A DNA stretch of 52,065 bases from an uncultured Acetatifactor sp. (GTDB lineage Bacteria > Bacillota > Clostridia > Lachnospirales > Lachnospiraceae), in assembly GCA_910585665.1 (NCBI GenBank), contig CAJUFI010000027.1, positions 1-52,065 on the forward strand, in the 5' to 3' direction. The notes beneath the pieces are model-generated. The model worked only from the letters and a program-made list of their open reading frames with translations. It was not told where the DNA came from and did not search any database. This document shows, piece by piece, positions 1 through 6,237 of the stretch (position 1 is the first letter of the stretch; every line of letters starts with the position of its first letter). The position numbers were made by a program, and so were the translations under genes.

Positions 1-2
1 AG

Positions 3-62
3 CCTTCCTTCTCGGCCAGGTTCTGCGAGACCTATGACAGCCAGGGGGAGAGGCACGACTGA
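3..62 (+). CDS. possible C-terminal tail of an upstream gene (partial)
   Basis: An open frame enters from the left edge and ends in TGA at 60-62, giving 19 residues ending in ETYDSQGERHD. It is followed by a plausible terminator hairpin at 128-166, which fits the end of a plus-strand gene. The other two forward frames also stay open briefly, so the choice of frame is uncertain and no function can be read from it. Confidence 0.3.
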   Translation, partial: PSFSARFCETYDSQGERHD

Positions 63-72
63 GAGGCATCTC

Positions 73-111
73 GATAAAAGGCAGATAAAGCACAGATAAA
101 ACACAGATAAA
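73..111 (+). repeat. four GATAAA hexamers at an exact 11-base period
   Basis: GATAAA occurs at 73, 84, 95 and 106, each exactly 11 bases after the last, with similar spacers (AGGCA, GCACA, ACACA). It lies downstream of the possible upstream stop codon and before a hairpin. It may be a degenerate tandem repeat or a helically phased binding site; nothing in the window identifies a partner. Confidence 0.5.
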
Positions 112-127
112 GGAAAGAGCTTTCGGC

Positions 128-166
128 ACAGGCAGCTGACCAATATGGACAGCTGTCTGTCTTCTT
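128..166 (+). terminator. putative terminator of the upstream gene
   Basis: Arms ACAGGCAGCTG (128-138) and CAGCTGTCTGT (150-160) pair over 11 positions with one wobble, around an 11-base loop. A pyrimidine run (CTTCTT) follows at 161-166. The T tract is weak, so this is a moderate call. Confidence 0.5.
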
Positions 167-268
167 AGGAATTGTCGGAAAATAACTGATGCAACTTGTT
201 TAGGAGAAAGCCCAGAAATACAACGAAAACGGCTATAAACTCGCATCAGTTATTTGTAGACAATTCCT
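167..268. repeat. short palindromic repeat element, copy A (MITE-like)
   Basis: About 102 bases bounded by imperfect terminal inverted repeats: 167-194 (begins AGGAATTGTC, contains ATAACTGATGC) and 241-268 (contains GCATCAGTTAT, ends GACAATTCCT). The inner part carries ACAACGAAAACGGCTATAAA. Bases 220-270 recur in inverted orientation at 52015-52065 with one mismatch, showing that this is a dispersed element and not a local hairpin. It has no coding capacity. The left arm carries substitutions (GGA for TAC) relative to the right arm and to copy B. Confidence 0.75.
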
Positions 269-336
269 TATATCGGATGAGGATTTTCCCGGCTGATGCC
301 AAAGAAACACCGGCGGAATCCGATGCCGATTCCGTC

Positions 337-365
337 TTGACATTCCGCTTGAGATGTGGTATTTT
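337..365 (+). promoter_or_regulatory. sigma-70 promoter for the padR-exporter operon
   Basis: The -35 TTGACA at 337-342 and -10 TATTTT at 360-365 are separated by 17 bases. The predicted transcript start near 372 is about 158 bases before the first gene. The palindromic operator at 377-416 lies just downstream, where a bound repressor would block clearance. Confidence 0.7.
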
Positions 366-376
366 ATATTTGCGCC

Positions 377-416
377 CGACATGTCGAGTAACGACATATC
401 GCGACAAGATATGTCG
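377..416. promoter_or_regulatory. palindromic operator cluster, probably for the PadR-type repressor
   Basis: CGACATGTCG at 377-386 is a perfect palindrome. CGACATATC (392-400) and GATATGTCG (408-416) form a perfect 9-base inverted repeat around a 7-base spacer. ATGT and ACAT half sites are spaced much as in known PadR operators, which use ATGT and ACAT separated by about 8 bases. The position just downstream of the -10 box and just upstream of a padR gene supports autorepression. Confidence 0.65.
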
Positions 417-529
417 AGAGGAGGAAGAAAGCTCTGCTTCGAAATGACGAAAGCAAGCCTCGGCCTGGAGGCTGTCGAATCTGGACGAGGCAGAGCAGAA
501 GCGGGACGATAATAATAGGAGGGAAGTAA

Positions 530-853
530 TTGAATGAAACTTTGCGAAAAAAATACATTCCCATGACAGAGACCACCTATTACACCCTTCTGGCCGTCAT
601 GGCTCCCCGTCACGGCTATGCCATCATGCAGTATGTCAGCAGCCTGACGGAAGGCAGGATCGTGCTGGGCACCGGCACCCTCTATACCATGGTGGGCAGG
701 CTGGTGGCGGACGGCGTCATCGAAGTGGCTCTCGGGAGCGAGAAGAAAACTTACTCCATCACCCCGGCAGGCTTGGAGCTGCTGCAGGAAGAGACGGAGC
801 GCCTGGGCCAGCAGCTGGCGGACGGCGTGAATATCCTGTCAGGGGGGGCATGA
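530..853 (+). CDS. PadR-family transcriptional repressor
   Basis: A 107-residue winged-helix protein of the short PadR (subfamily 2) type. The family core TETTYYTLLAVMAPRHGYAIM lies near residues 13-33 (helix 1 and start of the recognition region), with a GTLYTMVGRL segment at about 50-59 and a short C-terminal dimerisation helix. The start is TTG at 530, chosen because AGGAGGG at 517-523 sits 6 bases upstream; the nearby ATG at 534 is out of frame. PadR proteins usually repress a neighbouring transporter or enzyme gene and are relieved by toxic ligands. Here the ABC exporter follows at once, and its promoter carries PadR-like palindromes at 377-416, so autoregulated drug or peptide export is the likely theme. 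The inducer is unknown. Confidence 0.9.
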   Translation: MNETLRKKYIPMTETTYYTLLAVMAPRHGYAIMQYVSSLTEGRIVLGTGTLYTMVGRLVADGVIEVALGSEKKTYSITPAGLELLQEETERLGQQLADGVNILSGGA

Positions 854-1014
854 AAGGCGGCTCGTATGGAGGACATGGCGGCCACGGCGGCCATGGAAAG
901 GGCTGGCGCGGCATCCGGACCGCTTTATGCCCGGGGGCTGCGAAGGAAAAGCGGAGGGCTGCATTGACGGCGCGGAAGCGGCTTAAGGAGGGTCCATGTG
1001 GGGCCTGGACATAA
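850..1014 (+). CDS. small Gly/His-rich ORF, coupled to padR
   Basis: A 54-residue frame begins at ATG 850, overlapping the padR stop codon (ATGA), the arrangement used for translational coupling. The first 16 residues are a GGH repeat (MKGGSYGGHGGHGGHGKG), followed by a basic arginine/lysine-rich tail. It ends at TAA 1012-1014, inside the region preceding the ATPase gene. I recognise no family. The GGH repeats could bind metal, but this may equally be an untranslated spacer or the remnant of a degraded gene. Supporting signs are the overlap and the strand; against it are the lack of a recognisable fold and the odd tail. Confidence 0.3.
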   Translation: MKGGSYGGHGGHGGHGKGWRGIRTALCPGAAKEKRRAALTARKRLKEGPCGAWT

Positions 1015-1037
1015 CAGTTGAGAGCGGAGGACAGAAA

Positions 1038-1955
1038 ATGAAACTGGAAGTAAAGAACATACGCAAAAGCTTCGGAGACAAAGAAGTGCTCCACGGCATC
1101 GATTTTCAGGTGGAGAGCGGCAAGGCGCTGGGGCTGCTGGGCAGGAACGGCGCAGGCAAGACCACCACGATCCGCATCCTCATGGATGTATTCCATGCCA
1201 ACAGCGGAGAGATCCTGCTGGAGGGCAAAAAGTTCGTGCCCGGAAAGCACAGCATCGGATACCTTCCGGAGGAGCGGGGCCTGTACCCTAAGCGGACGGT
1301 CATAGACCAGATGATCTACCTGGCCTGCCTGCGGGGCATGAACCCGAAAGAGGCCAAAGAGAGCGCGAAAAAATGGCTGGCCAGGCTGGAGGTGTCCGAG
1401 TACGAGACCAAGAAGCTGGAGACCCTCTCCAAGGGCAACCAGCAGAAAGTGCAGCTTGCCGCCACCCTGGTGAGCAATCCGGAGATCGTGATCTTGGATG
1501 AGCCCTTCAGCGGCCTGGACCCGGTGAACTCCCAGATTCTGAAGGATGTGGTGAACGAGCTCATAGCGGAGAACAGGATCGTCATCTTCTCCAGCCACCA
1601 GATGAGCTATGTGGAGGAATTCTGCGATGAAATCGCCATCATCAACCAGGGAGAGGTAGTGCTGGCGGGAAGGCTTAAGGAAATCAAGAAAGAGTACGGC
1701 AAAAACCGCCTGATGCTGGCGGCGGAGGACTGCTCCCTGGAGGAGCTGGCCCGCAAGGTAGAGCGGGAATGGGCAGACCTGGCAAGGGTGTCCGACCGGA
1801 AGAAAGAATTCCTGATCCTGGAGCTGAAGGAGGGCGCGGACCGGCGGGGCCTGCTGGCGGCCCTGGCCCGGTCGGATGTGGAAATCGAGAAGTTCGGCGG
1901 CTATGAGCCGTCCCTGAACGATATTTTTGTGGAGAAAGTGGGTGAGGAAGAATGA
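1038..1955 (+). CDS. ABC transporter ATP-binding protein (NatA/EcsA-like exporter)
   Basis: A 305-residue nucleotide-binding subunit. Walker A GRNGAGKTT lies at about residues 35-43, the signature LSKGNQQ near 130, Walker B VILDEPFSGLDP just after it, and the switch histidine in IFSSHQMSYVE. About 80 C-terminal residues beyond the ATPase core are typical of the NatA/YhaQ group. The start at 1038 has GGAGG at 1026-1030, 7 bases upstream, and gives the usual MKLEVKNIRKSF opening. An in-frame ATG at 996 with its own AAGGAGG would add 14 residues and cannot be excluded. The stop overlaps the permease start (ATGA). Product and context indicate an ATP-driven exporter under PadR control; the substrate is unknown. 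Confidence 0.93.
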   Translation: MKLEVKNIRKSFGDKEVLHGIDFQVESGKALGLLGRNGAGKTTTIRILMDVFHANSGEILLEGKKFVPGKHSIGYLPEERGLYPKRTVIDQMIYLACLRGMNPKEAKESAKKWLARLEVSEYETKKLETLSKGNQQKVQLAATLVSNPEIVILDEPFSGLDPVNSQILKDVVNELIAENRIVIFSSHQMSYVEEFCDEIAIINQGEVVLAGRLKEIKKEYGKNRLMLAAEDCSLEELARKVEREWADLARVSDRKKEFLILELKEGADRRGLLAALARSDVEIEKFGGYEPSLNDIFVEKVGEEE

Positions 1956-3205
1956 AAAGATTTCTGATTGTTTTAAGATATGAGCTGAGGGAGTATTTTT
2001 CCAGCAAAGTGTTCATGGTGCTGACGGCGGTGTTGGCCCTGGCAGGAATCATTCTGCTGTTCCTGCCGAGGTTCGTGGACATGTCCGGCTTCACCGGTGT
2101 GAACGTGATCGGCAAGGCGGACGAGGCGCAGGAAGAGACGGACCCGGGGGAGCGCCCCCTGTTGCTGTACGTGGACCAGACGGGCATCGTGCAGCCGGAA
2201 ATCCTGCAGCAGATGTTTCCGGATGCCGACCTGCAGGAAGCCGCGGACGCGCAGGCCCTGATAGACAGCGTGGAGGCGCAGGAAGCCCAGGCCGGTTTCT
2301 TGGTCACCGGGGAGACGGCATGTGAATACTACGTCTATAATAAATCCATGACGGACAGCAATTCCGCGGTTTTTGAGCAGGCCATGAAGATGTTCTACCG
2401 CATGGAATACTGCCGGCAGCAGGGATGGGACCTGGCGGAGATCACTGCCATGTACGATGTGCCCGTGACGGTGACGGAGCAGATCTTGAACAAGGACTCC
2501 GGGAGCAATTACTGGTACTGTTATGTGCTGGTCATCGTGGTGTTCATGCTGATTGCCTACTACGGTCAGATGATAGCCGTCTCCGTCACCAACGAGAAGA
2601 GCAACCGCGCCATCGAGGTGCTGGTCACCAGCACTTCGCCCAACAGCCTGCTGTTCGGCAAGGTGATTGCCGGAGCCATCGGCGGCGTGTTCCAGATGGG
2701 CGTGATCCTGGGGGCAGCGCTGATTTCCTACCAGCTGAACCGGGAACAGTGGGGCGGTATGCTGGATATGTTCCTGCATGTGCCCGGGGACGTGCTGCTG
2801 GCCTTTGCCTTCTTTGGGCTGGGGGGATATCTGTTCTACGCCTTCCTCTTCGGGGCCATGGGAGCGCTGGTGAGCAAGACAGAGGACGTCAGCAAGAGCG
2901 TCTCCGGCCTGATGGTGGTGATCATGGCCGTGTACTTCTTCTCTCTGCTGCAGCTGATGGATGTGGACGGGCCGATCATCAAGGTGCTGTCCTTCCTGCC
3001 GGTCAGCTCATACAGCACCATGTTCGCCAGAATGGCCATGGGAAGCGTAGCGCTGTGGGAGGTGGCGCTGTCCTTCCTGATCCTGGTGGCATCCATCATA
3101 GGGACGGGAATGCTGGGGGCGAAGCTCTACCGCATGGGGACCCTGCGCTACGGCAATCCCATAAAAATCGGCACAGCATTAAAAGATTTACGAAAAAGCG
3201 AATGA
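1952..3205 (+). CDS. ABC-2 type permease (NatB-like)
   Basis: A 417-residue membrane partner of the preceding ATPase, whose stop codon it overlaps by four bases. It has one N-terminal membrane segment (about residues 20-42), a large extracytoplasmic domain (about 45-190), then a block of about five hydrophobic segments (ending near residue 400) including YWYCYVLVIVVFMLIAYYG and the conserved VTNEKSNRAIEVLVTSTSPNS cytoplasmic loop typical of the ABC-2 membrane family. This layout matches NatB/YhaP proteins, which export sodium or peptides or confer antibiotic resistance; the substrate here is not deducible. It is the last gene of the padR operon and is followed by a strong hairpin at 3243-3267 before a convergent gene. 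Confidence 0.9.
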   Translation: MKRFLIVLRYELREYFSSKVFMVLTAVLALAGIILLFLPRFVDMSGFTGVNVIGKADEAQEETDPGERPLLLYVDQTGIVQPEILQQMFPDADLQEAADAQALIDSVEAQEAQAGFLVTGETACEYYVYNKSMTDSNSAVFEQAMKMFYRMEYCRQQGWDLAEITAMYDVPVTVTEQILNKDSGSNYWYCYVLVIVVFMLIAYYGQMIAVSVTNEKSNRAIEVLVTSTSPNSLLFGKVIAGAIGGVFQMGVILGAALISYQLNREQWGGMLDMFLHVPGDVLLAFAFFGLGGYLFYAFLFGAMGALVSKTEDVSKSVSGLMVVIMAVYFFSLLQLMDVDGPIIKVLSFLPVSSYSTMFARMAMGSVALWEVALSFLILVASIIGTGMLGAKLYRMGTLRYGNPIKIGTALKDLRKSE

Positions 3206-3213
3206 GCACAGAC

Positions 3214-3259
3214 GCAGCAAGGGCCGCCGGAATCCGGCAGCAAGGGCCGCCGGAATCCG
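3214..3259. repeat. 23-base unit repeated twice in tandem
   Basis: The unit GCAGCAAGGGCCGCCGGAAT plus CCG occurs at 3214-3236 and again at 3237-3259 without change. The second copy supplies the left arm of the hairpin at 3243-3267, so the repeat looks like a local duplication of half of the terminator stem. Confidence 0.8.
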
Positions 3260-3267
3260 GCGGCCCT
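3243..3267. terminator. strong hairpin between convergent genes
   Basis: AGGGCCGCCGG (3243-3253) and CCGGCGGCCCT (3257-3267) form a perfect 11-pair stem with a 3-base loop. It lies between the plus-strand permease and the minus-strand PocR-GGDEF gene. No T run follows on either strand, so it may act as a bidirectional transcript-end stabiliser more than as a classical intrinsic terminator. Confidence 0.55.
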
Positions 3268-3294
3268 GTGTCTTCGGGAAAAAGCTCCAGAGGC

Positions 3295-4914
3295 TCAGAC
3301 TTCCACTCTGGCGTTGAAACCGGGAAGGAACTCCAGGAATTTCTCAATCAGCTCTGGGTCGTAATAGCTGCCGCTGCGCTCCTTCATGTTCTGGACGACA
3401 GCTTCCCTGGAGTAATTGCCGCCGGTGATGGTGGGCAGCGTCCAGTAGGCGTAATCGCCGGTGATATGGATGATGCGGGACTCGATGGGGATGTGCGTCC
3501 CCGCTATGTTGTTGGGGTAGCCGCTGCCGTCCCAGTTCTCGTGGGAGTGGAGGATGATGTCCGCCACTTTGTAGAGCTCCTCGAACTGCCTTGCCATAGT
3601 GTAGCCGTGGAGGACATGGGCCTTCATCTGCAGGGTCTCCTCCTGGGTCCGGGACTGGCCCCGGATGGAGAAAGATTCCGGCAGCTTGGCCATGCCGATG
3701 TCCTGAAAATGGGAGGCGAGGCTGGTCTCGATGGCGTTCTCCTGGGCGAAGCCCAAGAACAGCGCGAATTCCAGAGTCATCCTGGCGGTGTGCTCCACTA
3801 CCTTCCGGTTCAGGACCTGCCGGTCGTACAGCCGTTCCAGGATGTAGTCCGGGACGTGGAGCTCATGCTTCAGGGCTGCCTTGTTCTGGTACATTTTGGC
3901 ATCCGCCCTTGAGAAGCAGTCCTGGAGGGTCTCGTTCTCGCTGTTCCAGTCGGCTGCGCCCAGGGCCACGGACAATGGCAGGGACAGCGTCTTGTCCGTG
4001 CTGCAGTTGCGGGCCACGCGCCGGCAATAGTCCAGGGCCGTCTCCAGGGTGGTGTCGGGCATGATGACGCGGAACTCGTCCCCGCCGCACCTGGCCACCA
4101 GCCAGTCGTTTTTGGCCAGGCTCTGCATGATGTTCGCGATATTGCTCAGGAGCAGGTCGCCGGATTTGTGGCCGAAGATATCATTGGTCAGCTTCAGGAA
4201 ATTGGCGTCCGCGGATACCAGGCAGATATGGCGTCCCTTCTGCCTGGAGTAGCGTTCGGCCTCCTCTTCGTATTTCCGGCGGTTGTAGAGCCCGGTCATG
4301 GAATCCTTTTCCGCCAGGGTCTCCAGGGCGTCCTTCTCCTGCTGGTGCTGAAGCTTCTGGCTCTCCAGGGAGCGGATCGCGTTTTTCAGCTGGAGATTGC
4401 TGTAGGCCAGCTGGGAGAGCTGGTTCGCCAGCAGGGACAGGGTGTCCAGGATATGGCTGAATTGTTCCTTCGTGATCACAGGGATGGCATGGACATGTTC
4501 CAGGAACATCTCTTCGTCCAGCTGCAGCACATGGGCATTGACGCGGTACTCCTCTTCATCCGGGATGTCTTCCGCCAGCCGCACCTGACCCACCAGCATG
4601 CTGGCCAGGTGCTCTCCCTCCACCATGATGCTGACGCTGGCGTCCGTCAGCCCGGCGGACTGGCAGTGGCAGACATAAGGGGAGGATTCGCAGTGGGCGC
4701 TCAAGGCCCGGTCGGAAAGTTCGCAACGGGCGTTCCCCACAGGGGACTTCTTCACGATGTCGCGGCAGAAGCTGCAATAATCGCTGTCTTTGGTGTAGCG
4801 CTCGCCGTGGGGGCCGCGGATGCTGATGCCCACTTGCAGGGTGACGGACAGGGAATCCAGCAACTTCTGTAGAAAGTCAATGTCGAATATATCTTGAAAT
4901 GTATATGTATCCAT
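3295..4914 (-). CDS. PocR sensor-GGDEF-HD(GYP-like) cyclic-di-GMP protein
   Basis: A 539-residue cytoplasmic signalling protein. Residues of about 7-170 form a PocR-type ligand-binding domain with a cysteine-rich segment (YCSFC, then C-x-C further on). A coiled-coil linker is followed by a diguanylate cyclase domain with an intact CGGDEF at about 276-281 but no canonical RxxD inhibitory site. The C-terminal HD-GYP-like domain keeps HENWDGSGYP, but the HD pair is changed to QD (about residues 404-405, HFQDIGM), so phosphodiesterase activity is doubtful. The start is ATG 4914, with AGAGGTG six bases upstream; a GTG at 4923 overlaps that ribosome site. It is transcribed divergently from the chemosensory operon and probably makes cyclic-di-GMP in response to a small ligand. 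Confidence 0.88.
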   Translation of the reverse strand: MDTYTFQDIFDIDFLQKLLDSLSVTLQVGISIRGPHGERYTKDSDYCSFCRDIVKKSPVGNARCELSDRALSAHCESSPYVCHCQSAGLTDASVSIMVEGEHLASMLVGQVRLAEDIPDEEEYRVNAHVLQLDEEMFLEHVHAIPVITKEQFSHILDTLSLLANQLSQLAYSNLQLKNAIRSLESQKLQHQQEKDALETLAEKDSMTGLYNRRKYEEEAERYSRQKGRHICLVSADANFLKLTNDIFGHKSGDLLLSNIANIMQSLAKNDWLVARCGGDEFRVIMPDTTLETALDYCRRVARNCSTDKTLSLPLSVALGAADWNSENETLQDCFSRADAKMYQNKAALKHELHVPDYILERLYDRQVLNRKVVEHTARMTLEFALFLGFAQENAIETSLASHFQDIGMAKLPESFSIRGQSRTQEETLQMKAHVLHGYTMARQFEELYKVADIILHSHENWDGSGYPNNIAGTHIPIESRIIHITGDYAYWTLPTITGGNYSREAVVQNMKERSGSYYDPELIEKFLEFLPGFNARVEV

Positions 4915-4938
4915 AGTGTTCACCTCTTTGCTATTTCT

Positions 4939-4968
4939 AATTTACCACAGTTTTGGGGTATTTGTCTA
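4939..4968 (-). promoter_or_regulatory. possible promoter of the PocR-GGDEF gene
   Basis: On the minus strand TAGACA (4968-4963) and TAAATT (4944-4939) are separated by 18 bases, about 25 bases upstream of ATG 4914. The matches to consensus are moderate. Confidence 0.4.
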
Positions 4969-5001
4969 TAGAAGTTTTTAGGGATCTGGCAGGGGAATGA
5001 A

Positions 5002-5030
5002 TTGACATTTATTTTGGAAAGTGGTATCAT
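5002..5030 (+). promoter_or_regulatory. sigma-70 promoter of the chemosensory/cyclic-di-GMP operon
   Basis: TTGACA at 5002-5007 and TATCAT at 5025-5030 with a 17-base spacer. It lies 39 bases before ATG 5069 and back to back with the promoter of the minus-strand PocR-GGDEF gene, so both directions share one 154-base control region. Confidence 0.7.
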
Positions 5031-5068
5031 GATTTGGTAGCGAATGGACAGAGTTGAATGGTGACAAA

Positions 5069-6160
5069 ATGGAGAAGCAACAAATACTGGTCGTTGACGA
5101 CGAAGAAATTAACCGCGAGATATTGATGGAGATGTTCCATGACGATCTGGACGAGTACGAGCTGCTGGAGGCCTGCAACGGCCGGGAGGCGGTGCAGCAG
5201 ATTGAGGACAACCATAATCTCGTGCTGATTCTGCTGGACGTGGTGATGCCCATCATGGACGGCTTCAAGGTGCTGGAGTACATGGAGGAGCGCGGCTTGC
5301 TGAAGGGGATTCCCGTGATCCTGATCACCGGGGAGACGATCCAGGACAGCGAGGGCAGGGCCTATGCCTTTGGGGTGGCGGACGTGATACATAAGCCCTT
5401 CTATCCCTATATCGTGAAGAGAAGGAGCAAGAACATCATCGAGCTGTACCAGAACAAGCGCAACATGGAAGCCCGCCTGAAGGAGCAGGAGAAGGAAATC
5501 CGTGCCCAGGAGAAGGAAATCCGGGAGACCAACGAGTTCATGATCGATGCCCTCAGCACAGTGGTGGAGTCCAGGAGCGCGGAGACGGGAGACCATACCA
5601 AGCGCATCAAGTTCTACACCCGGATCATGGCGAGGCACCTGATGGAGCATTTTCCGCAGTATGGCCTGACGCCGGCCTCGGTGGACGCGATTTCCAGGGC
5701 TTCGGTGATGCATGATGTAGGCAAGATAGGCATTTCAGATACGATTCTTCTCAAGCCGGGACGCCTGACGCCGGAAGAATTCGAGATCATGAAGACCCAT
5801 ACCATCATCGGATGCGAGATACTGGAGAAGCTCTACAAGGATCGGACCAGTGAGTTCTACCATTATTGCTATGAGATTTGCCGCCATCACCACGAGAGAT
5901 GGGACGGCAGAGGGTACCCCGACCATCTGGCGGGGGATGACATCCCGATCAGTGCACAGATTGTTGCCGTAGCAGACGTTTATGACGCATTGGTAAGCCC
6001 CAGAGTATACAAAAGTTCCTTTACGAATGTGAAGGCGTATGAAATGATCATGAATGGTGAATGTGGTCAGTTTTCGCCGGATATATTGGAATGTTTCAGG
6101 CTTGCCAGGGAAGATTTCTTTAATATTATGGAAATGATAGGTGTTTTCGAATTTTCCTGA
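5069..6160 (+). CDS. response regulator with HD-GYP cyclic-di-GMP phosphodiesterase output
   Basis: A 363-residue two-domain protein. The receiver domain (about 1-125) has the acidic pair DD at 10-11, the phospho-acceptor D57 in LLDVVMP, a threonine in LITGE and the lysine in IHKPF. A charged helical linker with an EKEIRAQEKEIRE repeat leads to an HD-GYP domain with intact HDVGK (H215, D216) and HHHERWDGRGYP (about 273-284), so it should hydrolyse cyclic-di-GMP when phosphorylated. ATG 5069 is preferred; a TTG at 5054 is an alternative, and the ribosome site (GGTGA) is weak. It is the first gene of the operon. Of the three HD-type proteins in this window it is the only one with all signature residues. 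Confidence 0.92.
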   Translation: MEKQQILVVDDEEINREILMEMFHDDLDEYELLEACNGREAVQQIEDNHNLVLILLDVVMPIMDGFKVLEYMEERGLLKGIPVILITGETIQDSEGRAYAFGVADVIHKPFYPYIVKRRSKNIIELYQNKRNMEARLKEQEKEIRAQEKEIRETNEFMIDALSTVVESRSAETGDHTKRIKFYTRIMARHLMEHFPQYGLTPASVDAISRASVMHDVGKIGISDTILLKPGRLTPEEFEIMKTHTIIGCEILEKLYKDRTSEFYHYCYEICRHHHERWDGRGYPDHLAGDDIPISAQIVAVADVYDALVSPRVYKSSFTNVKAYEMIMNGECGQFSPDILECFRLAREDFFNIMEMIGVFEFS

Positions 6161-6164
6161 TATG

Positions 6165-6204
6165 AACGGCAGCAAAGTGGGAATCGCGCTTGGGCTGCCG
6201 TTTT
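6165..6204 (+). terminator. hairpin with short T run after the first operon gene
   Basis: AACGGCAGC (6165-6173) and GCTGCCGTT (6194-6202) pair perfectly around a 20-base loop, with TTTT at 6201-6204. The next gene continues on the same strand with no clear promoter, so it may act as an attenuator that lowers expression of the downstream genes. Confidence 0.5.
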
Positions 6205-6237
6205 GCAGAATAATGGGACCGGCGGATGGAGGTTGAC

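Noticed and set aside
377..416. Repeated CGACAT units read as a CRISPR-like or iteron array
   Set aside because: The units are inverted palindromes, few and irregular, placed at a promoter beside a repressor gene. An operator explains them better.
196..447. An 83-codon frame over the left repeat element and padR promoter
   Set aside because: It runs through the palindromic element, the -35 and -10 boxes and the operator, so it is not a message for protein.
2425..3912. A 495-codon plus-strand frame running from the permease into the PocR-GGDEF gene
   Set aside because: It is out of frame with the permease, crosses the hairpin between convergent genes, and has low-complexity Gly/Arg/Asp content without a family match.
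5025..5030. TATCAT in the chemosensory promoter as another copy of the mannoside operator
   Set aside because: Only the half TATCAT is present, as the -10 box; the flanks (AAGTGG and GATTTGG) do not fit the palindrome.
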